Shown one piece after another: positions 46,331 through 58,449 of a stretch of 64,000 nucleotides of DNA (position 1 is the stretch's first letter; every line of letters starts with the position of its first letter). The stretch is from Hyperoodon ampullatus. Its lineage: Eukaryota > Chordata > Mammalia > Artiodactyla > Ziphiidae. Location: assembly GCA_949752795.1 (NCBI GenBank), contig OX457061.1, positions 31,934,425 through 31,998,424 on the forward strand. Reading direction: 5' to 3'. The notes under the pieces were generated by a model. The model saw nothing but the letters and a program-made list of their open reading frames with translations, ran no database searches and was not told the origin of the DNA. The translations under genes and the position numbers were made by a program.

Positions 46331-46739
46331 TAGAGTCCTGGAGTTTAACCTAAACTGACTGTTGAAAATATTGTTTCAAAACTGAACGCAAATGTCAATT
46401 AAAATTTTTGACATGGAAGATATATGGTACACAAAAGAATAATTTAATAAACACAGTCTGGTGTGCCAAATCCAAAATTATGTTTTAAGACTGAGAAGTG
46501 TTAAGGAGGAAGAAAAACTCTCACTTGATTCCTCATCTAAACTGCTTGGTTATGGAGGAATCAGAATGTCTAGCTTCATTTCTAACTTCGAGATTTAAAG
46601 AGACAGGAATTGATGAATGCTGATCAAATTCCTGTAAATCTCATGTCACACCAAGATCTTGATAGCTCTCTAAGCGCCAGCTACAGTGTAATTTTTTTTT
46701 AATGTTGCTGTTGGGTTGTTTTTAGGATTTTTAATGGCT

Positions 46740-47155
46740 TCCTTCTATCACTGGTCCTTTTCATCTACTCCCTCTAGATGGAATGTTTCCACCTTGGTCA
46801 CCACCCTCCCTTTAACAAGTTACCTCCTACTTATTCTTCATGTTTTAGGTCATATTTAATTTCTCAAGGAATTTTCCAAGACCTTCAGGCCTAAGTCAAC
46901 TCCCTTTGTCATGGCCTCTCATAGAACTGCATTCCTTTCTTTTGGTGGATTTATCAGTGTATAATCATGATTTGTAATACAATTATTTGCATCTATTAAT
47001 TCATGCAATTCTTTTATTTATATCTATGTCCCCTACTGCTGCCTCACCACATCAGGGACTGGAGTTGTGTTTTTTCCTCTTTATTTTTGTGCCTAAAGCC
47101 TGGTAAAATGCCTGCCACATAGGAGGAAGTTCATGTTTGTTGAGTAAATTAATAG
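46740..47155 (+). repeat. L2 LINE 3' region
   Basis: A CCACCCTCCCTTTAACAAGTTACCTCC-like start, then GTGCCTAAAGCCTGGTAAAATGCCTGCCACATAGGAGG and TTGTTGAGTAAATTAATAGG, matching the L2 tail. Confidence 0.6.
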
Positions 47156-47429
47156 GAAAGATAAAACAAATAAAACACAGTCCAAACAATAGAAGACGTA
47201 AAATAAACTTCAAAGCAGCATAAAAACAGAAGGCACAAATGCAGATGATTGAAGAATGAGTATATATTTCAGTCATGACATTCTGCATATGTAGGTTAAG
47301 CTGCCTCATTTAAGTCAAACATTCCTAATGTAAACCTACACAATGTCAAGGGACAACTTGAAAGGTATGAAAATAAGAATAAAATCATTGGGTGGTGAAG
47401 ATATAGAATGTAAAAAAAAAAAAAAAAAA

Positions 47430-48600
47430 AGCAGAGCTAGTGATAATTTCAGACAATATAGAATTCAAGTTTTTTAGAGCATCTTATATAAGAAAGAAGA
47501 TAAATGGAATGATTTGATTGTTTTAGGATAATTTAGCCTGTCTCCCAGTCATAGATCTATTATGGAGGAAAAAAAGATAGTGATGATTTAAATAGGATAA
47601 GTATTAAGATTAATTACACATATGTACATATAGTCAGTTATACAGTTCATAAATATATCAAGGTTGTGTCTACCAAGAGAAAATACACTTTCTTTGAATG
47701 CCTAATGGAATAATTAGAAAATATGATTATTAACTAGGCTATGAACACATGTATATAAATGAACATTCCAATAGCCAGACATTGAAGAGGCCACATATTG
47801 TGTCCATGACAAATAACTAGAAATGCTTTTATAAATATGAATTTTAAATATTCCTCAAGATTGAAAATTTAAGTAACATTGCTCTAAGTTACTATTAGGA
47901 CAAAGATAAATCTGACAAACCATAAACTATTTTTAAAGTGTTTAAAATGAGATTATCTAAATAAAAAAACTTAATAAGTACAGCCAAAGCTATTCTCAAA
48001 GAGAAATGTAAAGTTCTAGATGCTTTTTTTCATAAATATTAAAGAATTAAAGAATTAATACCAAGGTGAACTGAAGGAAATAAATAACAATGAAAGCAGA
48101 AAACATTTATTTTATGAAATATTAAAAATTATATATAAATCAAAGCCCTATTCTTTTGAAAAACATTTAAATGGAGAAGTCTTTGAAAAATCTAACCAGT
48201 AAATAGAGAAAAACAAAATAATTAATATTAGAAATAAGAAAAATCCTATTAAAATCCCCATGGTAGAGATTTTGGTTTTGTTTTTTTAAAAAAAAGAATA
48301 TATGAATACATTCTACTCTAATAAAATTCGAGGTTATCAGTGAAATGGAAGGATTTGGAGGAAAATACCAAACTGGTTAAAGAAGAAAAAAGGTGGATTA
48401 AGCAATAAATAAACAAGATAGAGATTGAAAATTTTAATAAGGAACAAAATTATCTCCACAACTGAAAGAAGTTTGATGAATTCTTTGATTCTTTCAAAGA
48501 TGACAACTCTCATCTCATGTAAATTATTCTAGAACAAAGAATAAATTTAAGAATAAAGAGAATAATTTGGCTTCTCCAAGTATTGTTGGTTTAAAATTTG
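47430..48600 (+). repeat. Ancient L1 ORF2 remnant
   Basis: GCTAGTGATAATTTCAGACAATATAGAATTCAAG near 47435 matches the endonuclease region, and AGCCAAAGCTATTCTCAAAGAGAAATGTAAAG near 47982 plus the AAAACATTTATTTTATGAAATATTAAAAATT area match the linker. Coding content is fully lost. An A-run at 47413-47431 precedes it. Tentative extent. Confidence 0.5.
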
Positions 48601-48604
48601 GAGT

Positions 48605-49615
48605 ACTCATTAATATAATAGCTAGCTAAAGAGTTTACTCCTTTACATGAAAAAGTGAAATGAACCAAGCCTAGATCCCAATCCATCCTCTTCTTAGGAC
48701 TCATAAACCAGGAGGGACATTAGCAATGAACATAATGAGAAAAATAAGAGAAGAGAGGAGGGAGAAGTGGAAGGGGCATGATTATTTAAATTCTTCTAAG
48801 CAAACCTGAGAAGCTGGCCACAGCAAGAAGGAGGTAACATTTCAGCGTCCACTCCAGGATAGGAAATCAAGCCACAAGATTTATATGTATTGTCTTTAAA
48901 GTCTTCCCAAACCACCATGAATTAGATCTTTTTATCTCCATTTGGGCAGATGAGAAGTTAGACTCACACACTTCAGGTAACTTGCTCAAAGATCACAACA
49001 GTGGTTAATGGTGGAAACTGATTTTGAAGACACGCTTGCCTACCCTCAAACATTTTCAAAAGGTCACAAAGGCATCAAAGTTGGACAAAGGACAGATTGG
49101 GAAAAGAGGTCACTAATTCAGAAACACCACTCTGTGAGAAGAAAAAATGACAACTCTGGAGAGACATATTCACGGGAACATCATTCTTTGCATGTGGGCA
49201 TCTTTTGAAATTTCACACTCTCTCTCCCAAGGCTAAATTGGCTTCCTGTAAGTCTGTCAAGTTGTTGTGTTTAAATAGCTAATGCCTGGTACCCAACTGT
49301 CTCCCTGTGATAGTGCTCAGTCAGTGTCAGTAATGAAAGATAAAGGTTTAAATTCTGGGTCCCTATAAAAGCTGTGCATGGCCTATTTTCTCCAGATCCC
49401 CATGCCAAGAATCAATCTCCACTGTGCATTTTCTGAGTCTCAGTGAGATAACAAAGCTTTTTAAGTCATACCCATCCTTGAGAAATCTAACAATCCTACA
49501 TTCTAAGCCCCTGACTACAGACTCCCAGGGAAGAATAGTAGGAAACTCAAGGGCTCATCCACGATGTTGGAAAAGTCTAGAAAAATGCCATGCCATTACA
49601 CAAACTACATATTTA
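48605..49615. other. Mostly unique sequence with a MIR-like piece
   Basis: A MIR-like segment lies near 48885-49030 (AGATGAGAAGTTAGACTCACACACTTCAGGTAACTTGCTCAAAG). Otherwise no repeat or gene recognised. Confidence 0.4.
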
Positions 49616-49619
49616 TAAG

Positions 49620-49728
49620 TATTATAGCTATGATTTATTGAACATGTTCAATAATTCAATATTGTACTAAGCACCTCATGCTCTTTATCCCACTCAATCC
49701 TCATAGCAACCCTATGCAGTGGGTAGGT
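49620..49728 (+). repeat. MIR fragment
   Basis: ATGATTTATTGAACATGTTCAATAATTC then CACTCAATCCTCATAGCAACCCTATGCAGTGGGTA. Sense MIR, truncated on the right by the LTR-like repeat. Confidence 0.7.
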
Positions 49729-49734
49729 TAGTCA

Positions 49735-50585
49735 CTAGGACTGTTTGTAAATAATCCAGTTCTTTCCTTCCAGGCATGTGGTAGAATTGCCCTTCCTTAT
49801 CCTCTTTGAAGTTGAGGCTCAGCCTTGTGACTTTTTTGTCAATATACTGTGAGATGAATTGACAAGTATCACTTTGGGATAGAAGCTTTATGAGACAAAC
49901 TACATTCTTTTTTCCTGTCTCACCAATTGTGGTAACATACATCAAAATGGAATCTCCATCAGTCTGGATCCCCAAGTGACTAAGGTGACTAGGGTTCCCA
50001 TGCTGACTTTCAGTGGCAATATAGTGAGGGTAAAAATTCAACTTTTGTTGTTTCAAACCTGAGACGGATTGTTCTATAGATGGTGACATCAAATATTCCA
50101 CTACCCATGCTCTTCTTACATTGTGACATTGACACTCTTCCACTGACAAGGAGGGTCTATGTTCCCCTCAACCTGGGTCAGCCTGAGAACATGGCAGAAG
50201 CGACACTATACAACTTCTAAGTCATAAATTGCAGTACAGCTTTGTCTGTTCCTCTTGAGATACTTGCCCATGGAATACAGCTCCATGCTGTGAGAAAACT
50301 AAGCAGACACATGAAACGGCCACATTCCCAGCTGAGGTCCCAACCAACAGCCAGCCTGAACCACCAGACACATGAGTGTATGAACCTTCATATGATCCAG
50401 TCTCCACTGGATGCTGGCTGGTGCAGAGATAAGTTGTTTCCACCAAGCTCTGCCCAAAGTACAGATTTGTGGGCAAAATAAATGTAATTGTTTTAAGCCA
50501 CTAAGATTTTTTTTACTTTGTTTTGTTTTGTTTTTTGATGGGGGTGGGCGGGTTCATCACAAGGCAATAGATAACTGGAACAACC
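49735..50585 (+). mobile_element. MaLR-type LTR sequence, one or two copies
   Basis: The left part (to about 50075) has GAAGTTGAGGCTCAGCCTTGTGAC, TCAATATACTGTGAGATG, TAGAAGCTTTATGAGACA and GTTGTTTCAAACC. The right part (about 50090-50585) has CAGACACATGAGTGTATGAACCTTCATATGATCCAGTC, AAATAAATGTAATTGTTTTAAGCCACTAAGAT and CAATAGATAACTGGAAC at its end. Both are in MLT1 style and the same orientation; they may be two LTRs or one rearranged LTR. The 50526-50545 run is T/G-rich. Open frames here are not genes. Confidence 0.6.
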
Positions 50586-50619
50586 TTATTTAAGTTTTGA
50601 AGTTGTTATTGCCAGCATA

Positions 50620-51475
50620 AGTTATACATTCTAAAGGATGCAGTAAAAGTCTTATTGTTTTCCCCATTTTGTAAGTGGAGAAACAGAATTGCAGTGAGGT
50701 AAGAAAACTGGTTCAAAGCACACAGCCAAGGAAAGATTGGCAGTGTAGAAGAGATAGGAAAAGGGAAATAACACTGACACTTAACATATGGACAAATTGC
50801 ACTATACTCATTTAAATAGTATCACATTAATTCTCAAAACAAAAAAATAACTGTGAGAAGAGTGTGGTATTTCCATTTTACAGCGCCTTGAGGACTGAGA
50901 TTATTTTTTCAAACTTTTTATCTCCAGGATTAAGTGCAATTTTTTTTAATGCCCTCAAGATCCTCAGTTAATGTTTGATGGGTTAAATTAAGTTGAACTG
51001 AATGGACAGAAGGTCAAGAGGGGCTTGGAGGAAGCCCAGGCTTGCATAGCTGCCAAGTGGTCAATCTCATAGTTAAACTCAGATAGGACTCACTCCAAAG
51101 CCTGTGCCTTTTCTGTATATAACTGTTGATAGTAAGGGGATAGACATCTCATCTCAAGGGTATTGGGAAAGTCCTAGCAGTATTCCCTCTGGTTGAGAGA
51201 CCTTTTTAAAAGTCAGGGAAGCATGGACAAATTACTCTCAGATAAAAGAAGCAGAGACCTGGCTACTTCTGAGTGGCAGGTTCTTGACAGAGCCCTGGTG
51301 CAATATCCAGCCTATCTCAAGAGAGTAAACTTTGAGGAATAAAGCTCTATTTCACTAACACCCTGTTTTCAAATAAGATCACATTCATAGGTTCCAGGGT
51401 TTAAGACTTCAGCATATCTTTCCAAGGGACACAATTCAATTCACAACACTAGTTATGTGGAGTGATTTATGCTAT
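50620..51475. other. MIR/L2 remnants and unique sequence
   Basis: MIR-like text occurs at 50620-50740 (CCCCATTTTGTAAGTGGAGAAACAGAATTGCAGTGAGGTAAG) and 50780-50885 (ATTCTCAAAAC... CATTTTACAG). Around 50890-51000 it resembles an L2 tail. From 51120 to 51475 I recognise nothing. Confidence 0.5.
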
Positions 51476-52126
51476 AATTGTTGACCATTTGCATATCTCC
51501 TTTTGTGTAGTACCCATTTCAAATTTTGAGTCATTTAAAAAATTGGACTGTCTCTCTTTTTCCTATTGATTTCTTGATATTTATGGATACAAATCCATTG
51601 CTTATCATGAAATTGTATTGAATTTTATCAAATGCTTATCTTTTTAGTTGAAATTTTTTTCCTTATTTATGCAGCTAATGAGGTTAATTACTCTGATTTT
51701 ATTTTAAGGTTAAACCAATCTTTAATTCCTGAAATGAACTCAGTTTGGTCGTGATGTATTACTTTTTTTATACATCACTGAATTTGATTTACAAATATTT
51801 TAGTTAAGGTTTTTGCAATTATGCTCACGGGAGAAAGTGGCCAATAATTTTATTTTATTATAATGTACTTGTCAGGTTTTGGTATCAAGAATATACTGAC
51901 TTAGTAAAATAAGTTTTTCTTTTTCTATTCTCTGGAAGACTTTATAATTTTGTGTTATTTTTACTTAATGGATTAAAAAAATTCGTGTGGAAACCCATGT
52001 GGACCTAGAGTTTTTTCCTTCTGTTTTTCTGGGTTTTTTTCTGTCACAGTTACTAAGAAGTATGTTAGTTATCACTTTATATCTTTTGATCTAATGTTAT
52101 TAGATGCATATAAATTTAGAATTGTT

Positions 52127-52346
52127 TGGGGGTTTTTTTGTTTTTTTTTTTCTTGCGGTACGCGGGCCTCTCACTGTTGTGGCCTCTCCCGTTGCGGAGC
52201 ACAGGCTCCGGACGCGCAGGCTGAGTGGCCATGGCTCACGGGCCCAGCCGTTCCGCGGCATGTGGGATCTTCCCGGACCGGGGCACGAACCCGTGTCCCC
52301 TGCATCGGCAGGCGGACTCTCAAGCACTGCACCACCAGGGAAGCCC
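52127..52346 (-). mobile_element. CHR-type SINE, about 200 bp
   Basis: Minus-strand SINE with T-run and T/G tract at 52127-52153 (its tail), and box B and A on the right. TAGAATTGTT lies at 52117-52126 and 52347-52356, a perfect 10-bp duplication. Confidence 0.95.
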
Positions 52347-52678
52347 TAGAATTGTTATATTTTCCATTTGAATCAAAAATTTTTAGTGAAATATCCAACT
52401 TTATCTCTATTAACACTTCTTGCTTTCAAAAGTACTTTATTTGCTGTTAGTATAGGTATATTAAATTTCTGTGTGTTTATATTTGAGGCTTGTCTCATAA
52501 TTTGCATCTATTTGACTTATTTTCTCTATGTAGTAAGACAAATTTTGGTGTTTAATTGTAATATTTAGTACACTTATATGTAGCATAACTACTGATATAT
52601 TTGAGTTTATATATACTATCTTCTATTTGTCCCCTTTAGTTTGTGTTCCTTTAGTTTCCTTTAAAAAAATTTCCTATG

Positions 52679-53008
52679 GGGCTTCCCCAGTGGCTCAGTG
52701 GTTAAGAATCCACCTGCCAGTGCAGGGGACACGGGTTCGAGCCCTGGTCCAGGAAGATCCCACATGCCGCGGAGCAACCAAGCCTGTGTGCCACAACTAC
52801 TGAGCCTGAGCTCTAGAGCCCACGAGCCACAACTACTGAAGCCTGCGCACCTAGAGCCCATGCTCCACAACAAGAGAAGCCACTGCAATGAGAAGCCTGT
52901 GCACCGCAACGAAGAGTAGCCCCCGCTCGCCGCAACTAGAGAAATCCCGCACGTAGCAACGAAGACCCAATGCAGCCAAAAATAAATAAATAAAAACAAA
53001 TAAAAATT
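52679..53008 (+). mobile_element. CHR-type SINE, long form (about 310 bp)
   Basis: Sense copy starting GGGCTTCCCCAGTGGCTCAGTGG, box B GGTTCGAGCCC, then CACAACTACTGAGCC units, ending in AGCCAAAAATAAATAAATAAAA. The flanks are TTAAAAAAATTTCCTATG (52661-52678) and TTTAAAAATTTCCTATG (ending 53024), a duplication with A-run slippage. It matches the 22.3-kb SINE form and lies head to head with the 52.1-kb SINE. Confidence 0.94.
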
Positions 53009-54241
53009 TTAAAAATTTCCTATGTACTAATTATTTTTAAAATTATTTTATTTCTTTTTGCATATATATACTTTCTTTTATTCATTTTTACTGGTTAACT
53101 CCAGATTTCAATATGCATCATTGATTAACTTTTGTAACTTCCTGAACAATGGAAAGATTGTACAAAATTTTAGCTCCATTTATTCCATTCTGATCCTTGT
53201 ACTATACTCATATATGTATGTTTATTTTCATTTTTCCTGAGTTACCTGCTTCTATCTGGAATAACATTTCTTTTTCCTGAGGAACTCTTTTTAGTATTTC
53301 TTTTAGTACAGTTTGGCTGGCGATGAATTCTTCCAATATTTTCATCTGAAACCATCTTCATTTCACCTTAATTTTTGAGAGATATTTTTATTGGACATAA
53401 AATTTTAGGAAGTTATTTTTCATTCTATTAAAATTTTCCATTGCCTTCTGCCTTCCATCATTTCTACTGAAAAGTCAGCTATAAATCTAATCTATAGCTA
53501 GATTACCTGTAAATTTCTTATTATTGTCTATTTTTTTCTTTGAGTCATTTGATTCTGTTTCCTGGCCCACCTCAAAATTTTGGATTGAATGTTAGACATT
53601 TTATTTGAAATATTAAGGAGGCATTGGATGATTTTATTTTCCTCCAGAAATTATTTTTCTTCTTTGACCACTGACAGGTTATCTCAGTCCAATCAGGGAA
53701 TATGATGATTTGAGGATGTGGCTGGTCTACCAAGGCCCCTTCTCCTTGAAGTTAATTTTTATTTCACCAGACTCATGAGACTCATAAAATGTCCACTTAG
53801 CTTTCTAGCTCCTTAGAAGCTGTTTCAAACATGTATACACTACTTTGGCACTGGCAAATACCTCTAGAAGAAATTGTGCTCAGAATGCTGTGTTCAGTTT
53901 TCTCTTTCCACTAGAATCTTGTCCCATCAACTGCTGGCTGCATTGGTAGGCTCGAACTTCAGTTTTATTTCTCTAACTCATTAATACTGCCATAATACTT
54001 ACTCTTCCAGTTTCTTTTTTAATGCTATGTCCTCACTGCAAATTGGCAAATGGTCCAAGAGGGAAAAGTAGTGACATGTAGTACATATAGTTTACCTCAA
54101 TTCTTTTCCTTTCTCTTTGGAATCTTGGTCTCTTAAGTGCTGGGTGCTTTTGTTGCTCTCCTTCAAACAGCTGCTTTTTGTATGTTATATAGCTTTTATA
54201 GTTGTTCATCATGGGAGGGTTAGTCTGATACAAGCTACTCC

Positions 54242-54685
54242 TTCATAGCCAGAAGTACAAATCTTGTATTTAATTTTATAATATACACTTACCACCAAAG
54301 TATGTGTCAGGAACATTTTTCTATGTTATTGAAAAAAATTTAAATATAACTTTCAGGGGCTACATGATATGCCACTATAATGCATGTATCACTGTTGACT
54401 ACACCAGTTCTCTGATATTACGCACCTTCAGGCTACTTGCAATTTCTCACTATTTCAGGTTTTTACTAGGGAGACTTTTGATATGTTTCCCTAGACATGA
54501 TGTTTATGTTTTCTGTGCATAAGATTGCTTCTGGTATATGATATAACGTGTATACATGAGCAACCGCTAAAAATTGTGTGACAAGGAAATAAATAGGAAG
54601 GCTATGTGAGATAAGCAAATTTTACATGATCTTACTTGAAAGATTAATCTCTTATTCGGAAAAAATTAGTGAATTCACTATGAGT
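54242..54685. other. Unrecognised, possibly old LINE
   Basis: The text around 54290-54530 resembles the old unnamed repeat also near 33400-33650. No gene seen. Confidence 0.35.
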
Positions 54686-54689
54686 GAAA

Positions 54690-54805
54690 CAGTTATGGGT
54701 TTAAATCTGAGTTTTGTCACTTTACTAGCTGGATGACCCTGGGCAAACTTACTTAGCCTTGCTGAGTCTGTTTCCTCACTTTTTGAAGACAGATAATATT
54801 ATCCA
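54690..54805 (-). repeat. MIR fragment
   Basis: The plus strand reads GGTTTAAATCTGAGTTTTGTCACTTTACTAGCTGGATGACCCTGGGCAAAC then TTTCCTCACTTTTTGAAGACAGATAATA: antisense MIR. Confidence 0.8.
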
Positions 54806-54889
54806 CCAGACAGTTGTAATTTTTTAAAAGAAATAGTTATCTATGTATGTGTATATATACACCAGAAGCTCCCTCAAGAACAAGGTTTA

Positions 54890-55460
54890 GACTCTCATTT
54901 TATTCACTCATTCAAAAATATTTACTGAGCATTTATGGCATGGGGCAGTGGGGCTACAGCTGTGGACAGGTCAAATAAATCTATGCTCACATGAAGTTCA
55001 CATTGTACAGGGGTTGAGACTGACAATAAGTAAATAAGTACCTTTGGGTAGTTACTAGTGCTGTGAAGAAAAGTAAAGAAGGATAAAAGCTAGAAAGGCA
55101 TGGTTGTGATGCTGTTAATTTGAAATGCTTGCAGGAAAATTCTCTATAAGTAGATAATGTTGAGCTCAAACGTATGAAATGAGAAAGCAAGATACTTGGA
55201 AATGTGGGGAAAAGATTTCCAGATAGAGAAAACAGTAGTGCAAATGTCTAGATTGGAGAAGCTCAATGAGTTTATTAAGCATGTAGAAAGTCAGTGTGAT
55301 GGGAACGGAATGAATGAGAATGCCAAGAGTGAGGACACAGAGGTAGGCAGGAGCCAATTCAAGTAGGGCCATTCTGACCATGATTGATGGAAAACCATTG
55401 GAGAGTTTGATCAGGGGGACATTTGATTATATTTTTTCATTCAAACATTCATTTTCGCCT
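54890..55460 (+). repeat. Ancient interspersed repeat, same family as 28440-29560
   Basis: Begins TTCACTCATTCAAAAATATTTACTGAGCATTTATGG, has TGAAGTTCACATTGTACAGGGG and ACAATAAGTAAATAAG, then AGTAGGGCCATTCTGACC and GGAAAACCATTGGAGAGTTTGATCAGG. Family name unresolved. Frames inside it are chance. Confidence 0.6.
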
Positions 55461-55464
55461 CTGT

Positions 55465-56740
55465 ATGGAGAGTAGTCAATAGGGACCAGTGTGGAAACAA
55501 GGGCTATTCTTTATCTTAAATCCCCTATACTCAACACACTGTCTGGTGCATAATTGTGAACAACTGTCATTTAAAAAAAAAAAAAGAACATTTGGATTAG
55601 GGAATGTGCAACAGTCTCAAAATGTCTGCTTTGGAATTATGAATTCACCCATCAGTATAGCACAAAGCAGAGACAAACTACTTTTACAGTTAATTGAGGT
55701 TCATTCAAAAGCATTTTGAGTTCACAGGTAGACAGTGCAGTGTCAGGATTTTCAAACGATTTTGAAAAAAGAGCATCAATCAATATCCATCCATTATGGC
55801 CTTAAAATTGACTGCCTGGAGAACCAACTGCAATACACAGCCACAGTTTCTTCATCCTTGTGTCTAAGCAAGAAGACCAGGGTTGGTAGTAAAACCCTGA
55901 TCCAGTTGCTAGCTAAGAAATACTAGAACATTTTTTGTTATTTCAAATTTTCAAACTCTCATGACATTAAGCACTTTTGTGAACTAAAACAAGGAAGCTT
56001 TTTTGTTTTAAATCTGGAAAACATGGGAGATAGCAAACTTGAAAATCTCTTTTAAGTTTTGGCATGTCTGTGACATTAAACATTGAGTATCTTTGATCTC
56101 CAGAGGGATTAGGTTGGATACCATGTGTGGCTGTTCTTAAGTGGCCTCTGTAAAACGTCATAAGGTTGAGAAACAGGTATTCAGGTGTTTGGTAATAGAT
56201 AATCTATACTGAGAGGTACTAGAAATTATCCTCCTATTAGACTTGATGATTCTTATTAATGGAGTGGTTGCTGGCTTCTCTAGTATCTGCCACAGTCAGT
56301 GCATGATAAATATTGAGTGAATAAAATCCTGATCCGATAATAGAGCAGAAAGGCACTAGGATTTCAGAATATTTATTTGTTCACAAAAATATCATCAAAT
56401 AATTTATATAATATATAAATATATTCAACCCTGTGTTAGATAGTGGGAAAATAAACAGGAGAACAGTTTAGTGAGGGAATCAACCATTTTTTTTTTAAAT
56501 GGTTAAAACAATGGGAAAGGTGCTGGAATGAAATAATCCATTAGAGAGTGTGGAAGTACAATTAAACGGAGGAACTGGCTTTGGGTACTTTTCAAGATGG
56601 GCAGTGTTGATCACTGATGGAGAGAGTAGTTACCCGCATTGTATAAAGAGAGCTTATCTTAACCTAACCCCTCTGAGTTCGCCTTGGGCCACAGACTCTG
56701 CTCCTACCCTCTCATCCTTCCTTACCCACTTACTAGTTAT
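55465..56740. other. AT-rich unique sequence, no gene seen
   Basis: No gene or named repeat was recognised in this stretch. Short frames only. Confidence 0.35.
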
Positions 56741-56744
56741 TCTC

Positions 56745-57228
56745 ATATATATATTTTTAATTGAAGTATAGTTGCTATACAATATTATATAAGTTACAGG
56801 TGTACAATATAGTGATTCACAATTTTTAAAGGATACACTCCATTTATAGTTATTAGAAAGTATTGGCTATATTCCCTGTGTTGTACAATACATCCTTATA
56901 GCTTATTTATACATAATAAAATAATGTATAAAATAAGGTTGTACCTCTTAATCCCCTACACTTATATTGCCCCTCCTCCCTTCCCTCTCCTCACTGGTAA
57001 CCACTAGTTTGGTTCTCTATATTCATGAAATCTGTTTCTTTTTTTAATATTCACTAGTTTGTTGTCTTTTTTAGATTCCACATATAAGTGATATCATACA
57101 ATATTTGTCTTTCTCTGACTTATTTCACTTAGCATAATACCTTCCAAGTCCATCCATGTTGTTCCAAATGGCAAAATTTTCATTCTTTTTTATGGCTGAG
57201 AAGTATTCCATTGTATGTATGTATGTAT

Positions 57229-57279
<51 letters not shown>

Positions 57280-57892
57280 ACATCTTCTTTATCCATTCAT
57301 CTGTTGATGGACACTTAGGTTGCTTCCATATCTTGGTAACTGTAAATAATGTTGCTCAGGACATTGGGATGCATGTATCTTTTTAAATTAGTGTTTTTGT
57401 TTTTTTCAGATATATACCCCAGAGTGGAATTGCTGGGTCATATGGTAGTTCTATTTTCAGTTTTTTGAGAAACTATGTTTTTCGTAGTGGCTACACCAAT
57501 TTACATTTCCATCAGCAGTGTACAAGGGTTCCCTTTTCTCCACATGCTGGCCAACATTTATTATTTGTGTTCTTTTTGATGATAGCCACTCTGACAGGTG
57601 TGAGGTGGTACCTCATTGTAGTTTTGATTTGCATTTCCCTCGTGATTAGTGATGTTGAGCATCTTTTCATGTGCCTGTGGCCATCTGCATATCCTCTCTG
57701 GAAAAATGTCTATTCAGGTCTTCTGTCCATTTTTCAATAAGCTTGTTTCTTTGATGTTGAGTTGTATGAACTGTTTATATATTTTGGATATTAATCCCTT
57801 ATTGGTCATATCATTAGCAAACATTTTCTCCCATTCAGTAGGTTGTCTTTTCATTTTGTCGACAGTTTCCTTTGCTGTGCTCACACATATAT
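56745..57892 (-). mobile_element. 5'-truncated L1 on minus strand
   Basis: The plus strand starts with the complement of an L1 3' end (TTTTTAATTGAAGTATAGTTGC) and proceeds into antisense ORF2 C-terminal text (CATTTCCATCAGCAGTGTACAAG, TTAGTGATGTTGAGCATC, TTGGATATTAATCCCTTATTGG) up to about 57892. ORF2 remnants appear as a minus-strand frame at 57714-57977. It contains a (GTAT)n/(TA)n tract. It is moderately old and inactive. Confidence 0.9.
57213..57278. repeat. (GTAT)n(TA)n microsatellite
   Basis: Several GTAT units (57213-57238) run directly into about 40 bp of (AT)n (57239-57277). It lies where the L1 normally has a short TATATA motif, so it is an expansion of an L1 internal site. Confidence 0.9.
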
Positions 57893-58445
57893 TCTTCAAA
57901 ATAAACTTTTGAATGATTTCATCAAGTTCCAAAAGAAAATTCCACTGTAATTTTGATTGACATCTTCTTAGTCCCATGCACTAACTTGGAAGAATTTATA
58001 GTCTTAAAATACTTGACTTTCTCATAGAGGAACACAATCTGCCTCCCCATTTATTCAAATATTAATTTGTATTTCTCAGTATAGTTTTACAGTTTTTCTT
58101 TATTTTTATCCTAAACATTTCTGATTCAGATAATTCTTTTTTGTTTTGGCTTACGATGAATTGAGTACTTTGTGTATATATATTTTTAATTGATGCTTTT
58201 TTGGTATGTAAGAAGGCAATTGCATTTTAAAAAAATCTTATATTCATTGTGACCACCTGGAGGGGTGGGATAGGGAGGGTGGGAGGGAGACGCAAAAGGG
58301 AGGGGATATGGGAACATATGTATATGTATAACTGATTAAATTTGTTATAAAGCAAAAAAAAAAATCTTATATTCAGCAACTTTGTTAAACTTTCTAATGT
58401 ATCTTAATTTTTTTCAGTTAGTGCTCAGACTGTAGCAGACATAAA
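57893..58445 (-). repeat. Ancient L1 ORF2 fragment on minus strand
   Basis: The plus strand gives antisense old-L1 text (TGTATTTCTCAGTATAGTTTTACAGTTTTTC; CAGCAACTTTGTTAAACTTTC). It borders the younger minus-strand L1 and contains the mini L1 at 58247-58351. Confidence 0.6.
58247..58351 (+). mobile_element. L1 mini-insertion, about 105 bp
   Basis: A short sense piece of L1 3' UTR (GACCACCTGGAGGGGTGGGATAGG ... AACTGATTAAATTTGTTATAAAGC) followed directly by an A-run. It lacks the last 50 or so bases of the normal L1 3' end. AAAAAAATCTTATATTCA occurs on both sides (58229-58246 and 58357-58374), an 18-bp duplication. It matches the 5-kb and 12-kb L1 3' UTRs. Confidence 0.93.
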
Positions 58446-58449
58446 AAAT

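Larger units (their letters stand above)
51480..54240 (-). mobile_element. Ancient minus-strand L1, split by two SINEs
   Basis: The plus strand reads as antisense L1 ORF2 at 51480-52080 (for example AATGAACTCAGTTTGGTCGTGATG and TCAGGTTTTGGTATCAAGAATAT, the RT region). At 53240-53480 it matches ORF1/5' side text (AGTACAGTTTGGCTGGCGATG, TCTACTGAAAAGTCAGCTATAAATC). The order fits a minus-strand element. SINEs at 52127-52346 and 52679-53008 interrupt it. All coding capacity is lost; the right edge is approximate. Confidence 0.65.
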
